DNA of 64,000 nt from Pengzhenrongella sicca (GCF_017569225.1 NZ_CP071868.1:620001-684000), one strand, 5' to 3'. Numbered from the stretch's first letter, positions 49,401-58,001 are shown. The notes: generated from the sequence alone by a model not told the origin. Translations and numbers: made by a program.

Positions 49401-49883
49401 CTCAAGGGCGCGGGCGAGGTGCTCCTGCGCGAGGCGCCGTTCAGCCTCGAGCTCGACCGGGCGCTGCTGCGCGGCGTGGTCGACCGGGTCGAGCGCGTCG
49501 GCGCGGACGCGGTGCAGATCGTCGACCTCAAGACCGGCAAGCGCGCGCCCAGCGCGGCCGACACGGTCGAGAACCCGCAGCTCGGTGCCTACCAGCTCGC
49601 CGTCGACGGCGGCGCGTTCGACGGCCTCGCGCCCGGCACCCGCAGCGCGGGCGCGCAGCTCGTGTTCGTCTCCGACATCGGCAAGGGCCCCACGGTGCGG
49701 GCCCAGGGCGCGCTCGGCCCCGACAGCGCCGACGAGCCGTCGTGGGCGCGCACGATGATCGACGGTGTCGCGACCACGATGGCCGCGTCGGCGTTCACCG
49801 CGTGCGTGAACGACCTGTGCTCGATGTGCCCGGTGCGCACGAGCTGCCCCGCGCACGTCGAGGGCCGGCAGGTGGTCGAATGA
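46413..49883 (+). CDS. adnA: AdnA-like helicase-nuclease subunit
   Basis: A 1156-residue subunit of the AdnAB motor-nuclease that resects double-strand breaks. The UvrD-like motor has Walker A GAPGTGKTTTLL (about 62-73), but its motif II reads VVVDDHQES rather than DEYQD, and motif VI is LATSRATSALL, so this motor looks weakened. The RecB-like nuclease domain has GVVDRVE and IVDLKTGK. Cys residues before the nuclease (TCALRW) and the final C-x4-C-x2-C-x5-C cluster (CVNDLCSMCPVRTSC) fit a 4Fe-4S staple. A Gln/Asp/Arg-rich insertion lies at about 492-515. The GTG at 46413 gives the family length. Its stop overlaps adnB by ATGA. Confidence 0.9.
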   Translation: MTRPSPTAAAQLRLAPPARGDRTGRAGSGGGSRGGVVLDASQQAVVDEVATPGGTGALLVLGAPGTGKTTTLLEAVATASETLGLAPDDVLVLAATRRAAADLRDGLAARLPRTSGQPMVRTAAAAAFAVLTRRAAQLGEPAPTLISGPEQDLLLAELLAGHAAGDGVRLDWPPSVPAAVLAVRAFRDELRDLLMRAAERGLTPADLAALGERAGRPEWVAAGRLYREYLDVTVLRQVTPDSGARFDPAVVVDEAAEVLADWEREVPGSPRPRWRLVVVDDHQESTAATARLLRVLADDGARLVLFADPDVAVQAFRGAAPTLVGRATVAGGGLGELGAEQLVLGTAWRQGAELRAVTAAVTQEIGSVGAVRHRRAVARPGEAPASDVGALAAGTDAPAAGARESAPVRVALLPTAAQEAAYVAHALRSAHLERGIGWDEMAVIARSGGQVSAMRRSLAAASVPVAAGASDLPLRDEPAVRPLLLALRCALQGDGLQSDLRQGDAPQRDASQRDALDPEAAVGLLASALGGMDAVALRRLRRALRAEELAGGGGRSSDALLVELLGDPARTASLPPAVRRGPHRLARVLAAGRAAAAGPGANAQTVLWALWSTAELAPGWSRSALAGGAAGARADRDLDAVLALFRAAETFVDRQPQASARAFVDYLQSQDLPSDSLAARAAGRDRVAVLTPAGAAGREWELVVVVGVQEGTWPDLRLRDSLLGAAALVELVAGRTPEAAGTGTGEPARAAAGAGPQARAAVLADELRSFALATSRATSALLVTAVADADEQPSAFVDLVQRPEAAAGDGIAGDNAAGDDDAAAEDEDVDPRLVTAPAPMDLRGLVGALRSQLEESVTPTDGAPDRGAARLLADLARADVPGADPREWYGLADVSSDTPLWSADEKVPVSPSKAETVSTCALRWALESAGGTAADGTSQTLGTLVHSIAEHLPDGTEGELLSELDRRWPELGLRDGWPAVAERRRADRMVRRLAEYLKGAGEVLLREAPFSLELDRALLRGVVDRVERVGADAVQIVDLKTGKRAPSAADTVENPQLGAYQLAVDGGAFDGLAPGTRSAGAQLVFVSDIGKGPTVRAQGALGPDSADEPSWARTMIDGVATTMAASAFTACVNDLCSMCPVRTSCPAHVEGRQVVE

Positions 49884-52800
49884 CCCTGTCCGCGCGCCGG
49901 ATCGCCGACCTCCTCGGCCGGGACGCCCCCACCCCCGACCAGGTCGAGATCATCGAGGCGCCGCTCGAGCCGATGCTCGTAGTCGCCGGGGCCGGGTCCG
50001 GCAAGACCGAGACGATGGCCGCGCGCGTCGTCTGGCTGATCGCAAACGGCCTGGTCGCGCCCGAGCAGGTGCTCGGCCTGACGTTCACGCGCAAGGCCGC
50101 GGGCGAGCTCGGCGACCGGGTCCGCCGCCGGCTGCGGCGGCTCGCCCCGCACCTCGCGAGCTCCGGCGTGCTCGCCGGGTACGCCGCCGGTGGCCGCGCC
50201 GGGCTGGACCTCGCGCGCCCGACGGTCGCGACCTACAACTCCTACGCCGCGTCGCTGGTGACCGACCACGCGCTGCGGCTCGGGCTCGAGCCCGCCGCGC
50301 GCCTCATCGGCGACGCCGGGCAGTGGCAGCTCGCGACCGACGTGGTCGAGACCTGGGCGCAGGACCTCGACACGGACGCCGCGACGTCGACCGTCGTGCA
50401 GGCCGTGCTCGCGCTGTCCGGCGCGCTCGCCGAGCACCTGCTCGACCCCGCCGAGGCCGGCGACCAGATCGAGGACCTGCTCGAGGAGCTGGCGAACGTC
50501 CCCGCGACGCCGGGCAAGGTCGGGCCGTACGCGGCGACGGCCAAGCTGCTGGGGTCGCTCGCCGAGCGGCGCCGCGTGCTCGACCTCGTGGTGGAGTACC
50601 GCCGGCGCAAGCGCGCCGACGACGTGATGGACTTCGGCGACCAGGTCGAGATCGCCGCGCGGCTGGCCCGCGAGGTCGAGGCGGTCCGGGTGAGCGAGCG
50701 GGCACGGTTCACCGTCGTGCTGCTCGACGAGTACCAGGACACCTCGCATGCGCAGCTCGAGCTGCTGTCCGCGCTGTTCGGCGCGGGCCACCCCGTCACC
50801 GCCGTCGGGGACCCGCACCAGTCGATCTACGGCTGGCGGGGCGCGAGCGCGGGCGGGCTCGCGCGGTTCCCGGAGCGGTTCCCGGTGCTCGACGCCGCCG
50901 GCGCGGCCCAGCCCGCGCCCGTGCGGTACCTGTCCACCTCGTGGCGCAACGACCGCGCGATCCTCGCCGCCGCCAACCTCGTCGCCGGGCCGCTGCGCAC
51001 GCGCACCGACGGGTCGGCGGGCCTCGTGCGGGTCCCGCGGCTTGAGGCGCACCCCGGGGCCGGCCCGGGCGAGGTCCAGGCGCGGTATGCGTCGACCGTC
51101 GAGGAGGAGGCCGACGCCGTCGCGCGCTTCATCGCCGACCGGTGGCGGCCCGCGGGCCGCGGGCCGGCGCGAGTGGCCGCGTCGACGCGGGTGACCGCGG
51201 CGGTGCTGTGCCGCAAGCGGTCCCAGTTCGACGCCCTCGAGTCGGCGCTACGCGCCGCGGGGCTGCCGGTCGAGGTCGTCGGGCTCGGCGGGCTGCTGCA
51301 GACGCCCGAGGTGCTGGACCTCGTCGCGACGCTCCTGGTCGCGCACGACCCGTCCCGCGGCGACGCGCTCGTCCGGCTGCTGACCGGCGCGCGGACCCGG
51401 CTCGGGATCGCCGACCTGCACGCCCTCGCGGCCTGGGCGACCGAGCTCGCGGACACGCGCGGCGGCCCGCCGCGGCCGCGCCAGGCGACGGCGCTCGCGG
51501 ACAGCGAGGTGCAGGAGCGCGACGACGTCGTGCTCGAGGGCGACGTCGTCGACGAGCGCAGCATCGTCGACGCGCTCGACGACCTGCCCCGCCGCGGCTG
51601 GCGGAGCCGGACCGGGCGCGAGCTCACCGACGCCGCCCACGAGCGGCTGCGGGACCTCGCGGACCTGCTGCGCACCCTCCGCTCGCACACCTACCTGTCC
51701 CTGCCCGAGCTCGTCGGGGAGGCGGAGCGGCTGCTCGGCCTCGACATCGAGGTCGCCTCCCGGCCCGGGGTGAGCCCCGGCCGGGCCCGCGCGCAGCTCG
51801 ACGCGTTCCGGGACGTCGCGGTCCAGTTCTCGGCGGGCGCGGACCTGCCGACGCTCGGCGCGTTCCTGGCCTGGATCGACGCCGCGGCCAACGAGGAGCG
51901 CGGCCTCGACCGGCCCGTCACGGAGCCCGACCCGGACGCCGTCCAGCTCATCACGGTGCACGCGGCCAAGGGCCTCGAGTGGGACGTCGTCGCGGTGCCC
52001 GGGCTCACCGACGGCGTGCTGCCCATGACCTCGACCGCCGCGCCCGGCGGGCCGAAGGCGAGCGGCTGGCTCACCGGACTCGGGGTGCTGCCCTACGCGC
52101 TGCGCGGCGACGCGGCCGACCTGCCGGCGCTGGATGTCGCGGCCGCCGTCGACCAGAAGGACCTCGAGCGGTGCCGCGAGCAGCTGCGCCGCGACATCGG
52201 CGCGCACGAGGTCGCCGAGGAGCGGCGGCTCGCGTACGTCGCGCTCACCCGCGCCCGGCACGCGCTGCTGCTGACCGGCTCGTGGTGGCGCGACCGCAAG
52301 ACCCCGCAGCCGGCGTCGCTGTTCCTCGCGGAGCTGGTCGACGCCGGGCTGGTCGCGACCGACGGCTGGGCGGACGCCCCGGAGTCCGGCGCGCCGAACC
52401 CGCGCACGGCGTCGGCCCGGACCGCGGCCTGGCCCACCGACCCGTTCGGGGCCGGGCCGCGGCGCGCGCACGTCCAGGCGGCGGCCGCCGCCGTCGAGGC
52501 CGAACGCGCCGCCGAGCTCGCGGGGCAGCCGGCGCCCGTGCCGTCGGACCTGACCCGCACGGCCCGGCTGCTGCTCGCCGAGCGCGCCCGCGTGGCCACC
52601 CCGGACCTCGAGGTCGCGCTCCCGGCGCACCTGTCGGCGTCGTCGGTGGTGCGGCTCGCGGCCGACCCGCAGGCGTTCGCACACGGCCTGCGCCGACCCG
52701 TCCCGCTCGAGCCGACCTCGGCCGCCCGGCGAGGCACCGCCTTCCACGCGTGGGTCGAGCGGTACTTCGACTCCGCGTCGCTGCTCGACGTCGAGACGCT

Positions 52801-53215
52801 CCCGGGCGCCGACGACGACGCGGACGCCGCGAGCGGCCCGCTCGCCGACCTGCGCGCCGGTTTCCTCGCGTCGTCGTGGGCGGCGCGCACGCCGGTCGCG
52901 GTCGAGGTCGACATCGAGACGCCCGTCGCGGGGTACGTGCTGCGCTGCCGGATCGACGCGGTGTTCCCGACCCCGGGCGGCGGCGTCGTCGTCGTGGACT
53001 GGAAGACGGGGCGCCCGCCTGCCGACGCCGCCGCGGCGCGCACCCGCGAGATCCAGCTCGCGGTCTACCGGCTCGCCTGGTCGCGCTGGTCGGGGCTCCC
53101 GCTCGAGCGTGTGGACGCGGCCTTCTGCTACGTCGCGTCGGGGGAGACCGTCACGCCCGCGCGGCTGCTCGGGGCGGGGGAGATCGAGGAGCTGCTGGTC
53201 GGGCTGACGGCTTGA
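49880..53215 (+). CDS. adnB: AdnB-like helicase-nuclease subunit
   Basis: A 1111-residue partner of AdnA with an intact UvrD-type motor. Walker A is VAGAGSGKTETM (about 36-47), followed by TFTRKAAGEL, VLLDEYQDTS, VGDPHQSIYGWRG, the DNA-contact motif STSWRND, the late motif VHAAKGLEWD and motif VI YVALTRARHALLL. The C-terminal RecB nuclease has CRIDAVF and VVVDWKTGRP, with the catalytic Asp and Lys. AdnB is expected to be the leading 3'-5' motor. It overlaps adnA by four bases, so the subunits are made in equal amounts. The length matches known AdnB. The DUF4242 gene follows after 89 bp. Confidence 0.92.
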   Translation: MTLSARRIADLLGRDAPTPDQVEIIEAPLEPMLVVAGAGSGKTETMAARVVWLIANGLVAPEQVLGLTFTRKAAGELGDRVRRRLRRLAPHLASSGVLAGYAAGGRAGLDLARPTVATYNSYAASLVTDHALRLGLEPAARLIGDAGQWQLATDVVETWAQDLDTDAATSTVVQAVLALSGALAEHLLDPAEAGDQIEDLLEELANVPATPGKVGPYAATAKLLGSLAERRRVLDLVVEYRRRKRADDVMDFGDQVEIAARLAREVEAVRVSERARFTVVLLDEYQDTSHAQLELLSALFGAGHPVTAVGDPHQSIYGWRGASAGGLARFPERFPVLDAAGAAQPAPVRYLSTSWRNDRAILAAANLVAGPLRTRTDGSAGLVRVPRLEAHPGAGPGEVQARYASTVEEEADAVARFIADRWRPAGRGPARVAASTRVTAAVLCRKRSQFDALESALRAAGLPVEVVGLGGLLQTPEVLDLVATLLVAHDPSRGDALVRLLTGARTRLGIADLHALAAWATELADTRGGPPRPRQATALADSEVQERDDVVLEGDVVDERSIVDALDDLPRRGWRSRTGRELTDAAHERLRDLADLLRTLRSHTYLSLPELVGEAERLLGLDIEVASRPGVSPGRARAQLDAFRDVAVQFSAGADLPTLGAFLAWIDAAANEERGLDRPVTEPDPDAVQLITVHAAKGLEWDVVAVPGLTDGVLPMTSTAAPGGPKASGWLTGLGVLPYALRGDAADLPALDVAAAVDQKDLERCREQLRRDIGAHEVAEERRLAYVALTRARHALLLTGSWWRDRKTPQPASLFLAELVDAGLVATDGWADAPESGAPNPRTASARTAAWPTDPFGAGPRRAHVQAAAAAVEAERAAELAGQPAPVPSDLTRTARLLLAERARVATPDLEVALPAHLSASSVVRLAADPQAFAHGLRRPVPLEPTSAARRGTAFHAWVERYFDSASLLDVETLPGADDDADAASGPLADLRAGFLASSWAARTPVAVEVDIETPVAGYVLRCRIDAVFPTPGGGVVVVDWKTGRPPADAAAARTREIQLAVYRLAWSRWSGLPLERVDAAFCYVASGETVTPARLLGAGEIEELLVGLTA

Positions 53216-53304
53216 GGGCCGGACGCCTGGAGAGCAGACGGACGGTGCTGGGCATTGCGGCGTCGCGCGAGTAGCGTGATTCCCCAACGAGTTGAGGGGA
53301 ACCG

Positions 53305-53574
53305 ATGCCCACCTACATCATCGAGCGGAACTACGTCGATCAACTCGAGATCAGCCCGGAGGTCGCCGCGCGGCTCCGGCCGCTCAACGATGCCGCGGGC
53401 GTGCGGTGGCTCTACTCGTTTCTGTCGCTCGACAAGCGCCGGACGTACTGCCTCTACGAGGCCGTCTCGGCGGACGCGATCCGGCGCGCCGCTGTCTTGG
53501 CGGGCCTGCCCGCCGACGTGATCGTCGAGGTCACCGGCCGCATCTCGCCCGAGGGCGTGCTGTCGCCGATCTGA
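53305..53574 (+). CDS. DUF4242 family small protein
   Basis: An 89-residue protein with a ferredoxin-like fold typical of DUF4242; some members bind nickel. It starts MPTYIIERNYVD and has FLSLDKRRTYCLYEA and the alpha/beta end VIVEVTGRISPEGVL. The ATG at 53305 follows GAGGGGAACC. It stands alone on the plus strand between adnB and the convergent LuxR-type regulator, only 24 bp from the latter's stop. The function is unknown. Confidence 0.8.
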   Translation: MPTYIIERNYVDQLEISPEVAARLRPLNDAAGVRWLYSFLSLDKRRTYCLYEAVSADAIRRAAVLAGLPADVIVEVTGRISPEGVLSPI

Positions 53575-53598
53575 CGGACCGCCGGCAGCCGCTCGCCG

Positions 53599-56550
53599 TC
53601 AGCCAACCAGACCCGCCGTCGCGGCGTACCGCGCTGCCTGGGTCCGGTTCGCCGCCCCGGTCTTCTGCAGGATGCTGCGGACATGGTTGGCGGCCGTGTT
53701 CTCCGCGATGAAGAGGCTGCGGGCGATCTGCCGATTGCTGAAACCCTGCGCAACGAGCCCGAGCACCTCCAGTTCGCGCGCGCTGAGGCCGGCCGGGCGC
53801 GGCGCCTCCGCCCGACCCGGTGCGGCCGCGGTTCCGGCGGTGGTCCCGGCACGGCCAACCTCAGCCGGCAGGATCGCGCGGGTCCGGGTCAGGCCAAGGC
53901 GCTCGCACAGCGCCGCGGCGTCGCGGGTCAGCCGGCGCTCGAGCGCGGGGTCGCTGCCGGTCCGATGCAGGTGCGCCGCCCACTCCGCGAGCGTCTGCGC
54001 CTGGTGCACCGGGGCCTGCATCCGGGTGTCCATCTCAAGGGCGGACGCGAACCAGTCGTCGGGCCGGTCCCGGCCGAGCAGGGAGTCCACCGCGCCGAGG
54101 TAGCGGTCCGCGCTTCCGAACACCGCCACGAACGGGCCGTTCAGGAGGTTGAATCCCGCGTACTCGACCAGGTGCGGGCGCAGCTGGTCGGCGGCAGCCG
54201 CGTCCTTGAGCGCCAGAGCCGCTTCAACGAGAAACGCGAGCACGCCGGTCCAGTCGGCGGAGGCGCGGTACACGCTCAGGTCCTCGCTCAGGAGCTTGCC
54301 CAGCAGGGTGGCGGCGGCCGCGGTCAGCCCGAGCTCGGTGTAGAGGGAGAGCAGCCCCGGTCCCCACCGCTGCGCGGCGATCTCGTCGCCGGTGACTAGG
54401 GGACGGATCTGCTCGAGCCCGCCGGTCTCACGGCGGAGCATGTACATCTGCACGCCGTACGGCCCGTCGGTGTTGCTCAGGTCGAGCAGCGCGCCGCGCT
54501 CCAGCAGCAGCGTGCTGGTGGCCTCCGCCGCCGCAAACTCGCCGGCCATGAACTGCCGGGCGTGGGTCGCGCAGTCGCTCAGCAGCGTCCAGTACTCGTC
54601 ACCGGTGGTGTGGGCGGTGCGCAGCAGGTCCGCGCGGGCCGCGGCCAGGCCTGCAGCATCACCGAGGACGTACGACATCGTGGCCCGGTGGTACGCCGAG
54701 GGGCCTAGGTGGTGAAGGTCACCGGTCCGCTCGGCGACGAGGCGGAGCTCGTGCGCGAGGTCCAGGTCCGGGTGCACGCCCAAGGCCGAGGCGGTGGGGT
54801 GCAGCGGGTGCTGCAGGCACGCCTGGAGCGCGTCCGCGAGCACGCCGTCGTCGCCGAGCGCGCGAGCGAGCCCGACCGCGCGGGTGCCGACGGCGCTCGC
54901 CTCCTCGTGCGCCCCGGTGTAGCCGAGGGCTCGCCCTAGGCTGGCCAGGGCCTGGACATAGAGCGGGTCGGCCGGGTCGTGCTCGACCTCCCGCAGCCCC
55001 CGGCTTAACAGCTCCGCCGCGACGAAGGCCCATTCGCCGGTGCGAAAGCTCGCGGCCTCGTATCCGACCGCGGCCCGGAGGCGCTGGCGATCGCTGCCGG
55101 ATGCGGCGACGTGTTCGTTGAGCTCCCGGGCGCGGGTGTAGTCGCCGTTGAGCAGGAAGCTGCGGGCGGCCGTCAGGCGGAGGTCGTCGGCCTCGACCTG
55201 GCCGGTGGCCACCGCGGCCGCCCGCTCGAACAGCTGCGCGGCCTCGCTGTGCGCGAGGGCCCGGTCGGCTTGCCGGGCGGCCTCGCTGAGGTAGCGGACC
55301 GCCTGGTCCACGTACCCCAGCGCCGTGCAGCTCGCGTAGTGGTGGGCCAGCCGCTGCACGCGCAACGGTGTGCCGACCTGCGCCTCGAGCACCCGGGCGA
55401 CGCGCTCGTGCGTGCGGACCACGAGCGAGGGCGCCATCAGGTCGAGCACCGCCTGCCGCGCGAGTGCGTGCGGGAACCGTAGGAGGCCGGCGGACCGCGG
55501 AACCGACTCGAGCAGCCCGAGGGCTACCGCCGTGTCGAGGCCCGCCAGGATCCGGTCCGGGGCGGCGTCGACGACGGCGAGCAGCAGCGCGATCTCGACG
55601 TTCTCGCCGACCACGGCGGCCACGTCCAGGACGTGGCGCTGCTCCGCCGCGACGCCGGCCAGGCGGGACTCGACCATCTCGCGGATCGAGTCGGGTGCGC
55701 GCAGCCCCGCCGCGCCGAGGGCGCGCACCCCGCCGCGCGTCGCGAGGTCCCGCCAGAGCTCGCGGAGGAAGAACGGGTTCCCGCCGGACTGCGCGTGCAG
55801 TACCCGCGCGGCCGCCGTGGACCCGTGGCCCGCGGCGCCCGACTCGAGCCGGAGGTACTCCGCGACGTCGTCCACGTTGAGGGCGCCGAGGCTGACGCGC
55901 TCGACGCCGTCTAGGCGACTGAGCCGCGAGATCGCGCCCACGAGCAGGTCGGAGCGGTCCGGCGGGGTGCTCCGGTGGGTCGCGAGCACGAGGAGCGGTA
56001 CGTCCGGGGTGCGCTGCACTAGGTGGCTGAACAGCCGGAGCGAGGCGGCGCCCGCCCAGTGCAGGTCGTCGAGGGCGAGCACGACGGGGCCGTCGGCGCA
56101 CGCGGCCACGACGGTCTGGGCCGCAGTGTCGTAGACCTCCCGCTCGTAGTCGCGTCCGGGCAGGCTGCCGGCAGCGCTGATCAGCAGGCCCAGGCGCCGG
56201 GCGGTGTCGGTTCGGTCTGCGCCGGCGACGACGAGCCCGCCGGAGTCCACCTCGGCGGCCAAGATCGAGAGCGGATCGACGAGCGGCTCGTACGGGGCAC
56301 CGAACTCGGCGGCGCAGCTGCCCACGAGGACTGCCGCGCCGAACTCGTGGAACCGTGCCGCGGCGTCGGCGACCAGGCGCGACTTGCCGGCGCCCGGCTC
56401 CCCGCCGACGAGGACGACCTGCCGGGCGCCGTCGGCGGCGCGTGCCCACGCCCGGTCGAGCGCGCCCCGCTCGTCCCGCCGCCCCACGAACGCGGGATGC
56501 TGCCCGCCCTGCCAGTGCGCGGGCAGTGGTCGATGCCTCCAGGTCGGCAT
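53599..56550 (-). CDS. large ATP-binding LuxR family regulator (LAL type)
   Basis: A 983-residue transcription activator with an N-terminal AAA/STAND ATPase: Walker A GGEPGAGKSRL (residues 49-59), a VLALDDLHWAGAASL Walker B-like segment and a signalling helical region with several TPR-like repeats (about 400-850). The C-terminal LuxR helix-turn-helix has LSARELEVLGLVAQGFSNRQIARSL. Such proteins bind DNA after ATP and ligand binding. The ATG at 56550 is preceded by TACGGT at seven bases. A 16-bp perfect palindrome lies about 48 bases upstream of the ATG, suggesting autoregulation. It is divergent from a small secreted peptide gene. Confidence 0.9.
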   Translation of the reverse strand: MPTWRHRPLPAHWQGGQHPAFVGRRDERGALDRAWARAADGARQVVLVGGEPGAGKSRLVADAAARFHEFGAAVLVGSCAAEFGAPYEPLVDPLSILAAEVDSGGLVVAGADRTDTARRLGLLISAAGSLPGRDYEREVYDTAAQTVVAACADGPVVLALDDLHWAGAASLRLFSHLVQRTPDVPLLVLATHRSTPPDRSDLLVGAISRLSRLDGVERVSLGALNVDDVAEYLRLESGAAGHGSTAAARVLHAQSGGNPFFLRELWRDLATRGGVRALGAAGLRAPDSIREMVESRLAGVAAEQRHVLDVAAVVGENVEIALLLAVVDAAPDRILAGLDTAVALGLLESVPRSAGLLRFPHALARQAVLDLMAPSLVVRTHERVARVLEAQVGTPLRVQRLAHHYASCTALGYVDQAVRYLSEAARQADRALAHSEAAQLFERAAAVATGQVEADDLRLTAARSFLLNGDYTRARELNEHVAASGSDRQRLRAAVGYEAASFRTGEWAFVAAELLSRGLREVEHDPADPLYVQALASLGRALGYTGAHEEASAVGTRAVGLARALGDDGVLADALQACLQHPLHPTASALGVHPDLDLAHELRLVAERTGDLHHLGPSAYHRATMSYVLGDAAGLAAARADLLRTAHTTGDEYWTLLSDCATHARQFMAGEFAAAEATSTLLLERGALLDLSNTDGPYGVQMYMLRRETGGLEQIRPLVTGDEIAAQRWGPGLLSLYTELGLTAAAATLLGKLLSEDLSVYRASADWTGVLAFLVEAALALKDAAAADQLRPHLVEYAGFNLLNGPFVAVFGSADRYLGAVDSLLGRDRPDDWFASALEMDTRMQAPVHQAQTLAEWAAHLHRTGSDPALERRLTRDAAALCERLGLTRTRAILPAEVGRAGTTAGTAAAPGRAEAPRPAGLSARELEVLGLVAQGFSNRQIARSLFIAENTAANHVRSILQKTGAANRTQAARYAATAGLVG

Positions 56551-56597
56551 GGAACCGACCGTAGCCGCCGGCCGCGGCCGCGACGAGACCAGCGCGG

Positions 56598-56613
56598 TAG
56601 TCAGATCTGACTA
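56598..56613. promoter_or_regulatory. 16-bp perfect palindrome, candidate operator of the LAL regulator
   Basis: TAGTCAGATCTGACTA equals its own reverse complement. Its centre lies about 55 bp upstream of the predicted transcription start of the LuxR-type gene (TACGGT at 56563-56558), a position suited to an activator. It could also serve the divergent peptide gene at 56737. Confidence 0.55.
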
Positions 56614-56736
56614 GGCGCTGCCACCCCCAGGCGGCAGGCATTTCCGGTCAGGTGCGCCCCGAAGCCGGGCGGGACGCTCGGAGCAACGAAATCCCCGGGG
56701 ACCTCCTATCTCCCGGACGACTCACTGGAGGCTGAC

Positions 56737-56973
56737 GTGACCAGGAAACGAGCGGGCGGACGAGTGCTGTGTCTGGTGGCGAGCGTCGCGCTCGTCGCCG
56801 GAGCGACGGCGTCGTCGGCGAGCGCCAAGCCCGACGACGGCGGGTTCCCGGACCGGCACATCGTGCAGCGCCACGCGTGCCAGCTCGAGCGGGTCGGCAC
56901 GCAGTTGGTGCGGTGCGATGACCTCACCGGCGCGGGCAGCCGAGCACCGTCGCACATACCGGTGCAGCATTAG
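56737..56973 (+). CDS. small secreted Cys-containing peptide of unknown function
   Basis: A 78-residue protein. A positively charged N-terminus and hydrophobic core (VLCLVASVALVAGATA, ending SASA) form a Sec signal peptide cleaved near residue 30. The mature part of about 48 residues has two Cys (one in HAC, one in RCD) able to form one disulphide, with acidic and His residues. The GTG at 56737 follows CTGGAGGCTGAC, a good ribosome binding site. I recognise no family. It lies between the divergent LAL regulator and the convergent phosphotransferase-like gene, which makes regulation by the LAL protein a testable idea only. Confidence 0.65.
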   Translation: MTRKRAGGRVLCLVASVALVAGATASSASAKPDDGGFPDRHIVQRHACQLERVGTQLVRCDDLTGAGSRAPSHIPVQH

Positions 56974-56988
56974 TGCCGTTCACTCAGG

Positions 56989-57930
56989 TCAGGCGGTCGA
57001 GGCCTCGTCCGCGGCGAGCGCCGCGGTGTGCTCGTCGAGCTCGGTGAGCATGAGGACGGCGTCGGCGATGATCTCGGTGTCGCCCGAGCGCACGCCATAC
57101 AGCAGCCAGCGGGCTAGCGCGAGCTCGCCCGCGAGCAGCGCGCGGTCGGTCAGGTGCGTGTCGGTCAGCTCGGTCCGGCCCAGCTGGTAGGCCTCCATGA
57201 TCGACTCGACGGCGTCCTGCGGCGCGGCCACGAGCAGCCACGCGAGGTCGTCCGCGGGGTCGGCGACCTTGGCGTCGCCCCAGCCCAGCAGGCCCGTGAT
57301 CGTCGTCCCGTCGGTCAGCACGTGCTCGGCCGTGAGGTCGCCGTGCACGACCGTCGGCTGGAACCGCCACATCGCGACGTCCTCGAGCTGGGCCTCCCAG
57401 CGGCGCAGCAGCGTCGGGGGAACCTTGCCGGTTCGCGCGGCCTCGTCGACCTCGGCGAGCCGGCGCTCGCGGTACGTGGCGGCGTCGTAGGTGGGCAGCC
57501 CGACGCCCTCGATGAGCTCGACGGGCAGCTGGTGCACGGCCGCGAGGGCGCGCCCGAGCGATGCGGCCAGGCCCGGGCCCGGCTCGAGCGCCTCGAGGCG
57601 CAGCGGACGCCCGACGAGCTGGGCATGCACGACGGCGCGGCCCCCCTCGGGCAGGTGCGCGAAGCCGGCGGGCCGCGGCACGGCGAACGGCAGGTGGTTG
57701 GTGTCGACGTGCACGCCGATGGCCTCGAGCAGCGCGATCTCCGCCTCGAGCGCCGCGCCGGCGGCGGGCCGCACGGGCGCGCGGACGACCCAGCGCTTGC
57801 GCGCGGCGTCGATCACGACGGCGACGTCGAAGTCCGCGTTGGGGTGCGCCGGCTGCCTGACATCACAGGCGTCGAAGCCCGGGATCGCGACGGTTGCGAG
57901 GGCGGCGAGCGCGAGAGGTGAACGAGACAC
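56989..57930 (-). CDS. aminoglycoside phosphotransferase-like protein, possible pseudokinase
   Basis: A 313-residue APH-fold protein. The catalytic loop VVHGDLTAEHVL (Asp) is present, but the following metal-binding motif reads GLLGWGDAKVADPADD: the usual Asp of the IDW sequence is Gly. The N-terminal half is typical of kinase folds, with VHVDTNHLPFAVP and LPVELIEGVGLPTY. GTG 57930 (protein starting MSRSPLALAAL) is chosen over GTG 57933 because TACTCT lies six bases upstream. Without the Mg2+ ligand, phosphate transfer may be lost, or another residue may replace it. The gene is divergent from nudC with 77 bp between starts. Confidence 0.78.
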   Translation of the reverse strand: MSRSPLALAALATVAIPGFDACDVRQPAHPNADFDVAVVIDAARKRWVVRAPVRPAAGAALEAEIALLEAIGVHVDTNHLPFAVPRPAGFAHLPEGGRAVVHAQLVGRPLRLEALEPGPGLAASLGRALAAVHQLPVELIEGVGLPTYDAATYRERRLAEVDEAARTGKVPPTLLRRWEAQLEDVAMWRFQPTVVHGDLTAEHVLTDGTTITGLLGWGDAKVADPADDLAWLLVAAPQDAVESIMEAYQLGRTELTDTHLTDRALLAGELALARWLLYGVRSGDTEIIADAVLMLTELDEHTAALAADEASTA

Positions 57931-57936
57931 CACGCC

Positions 57937-57942
57937 AGAGTA
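57937..57942 (-). promoter_or_regulatory. -10 element of leaderless phosphotransferase-like mRNA
   Basis: TACTCT on the minus strand, then GGCGTG and the GTG start at 57930. Confidence 0.5.
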
Positions 57943-57995
57943 AACGCCACCGGCGGCGGATGGTCGGCCCGGGCCGGGCGTGTCTGACGTCCGCG

Positions 57996-58001
57996 TACCG
58001 T
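57996..58001 (+). promoter_or_regulatory. nudC: -10 element of leaderless nudC mRNA
   Basis: TACCGT, then GGGCGC and the GTG start at 58008. Confidence 0.5.

Noticed and set aside
49073-53215. Long alternative plus-strand frame running through adnA and adnB
   Set aside because: It is Arg/Pro-rich with no recognisable domain, whereas the overlapping adnB frame has complete helicase and nuclease motifs starting at 49880.
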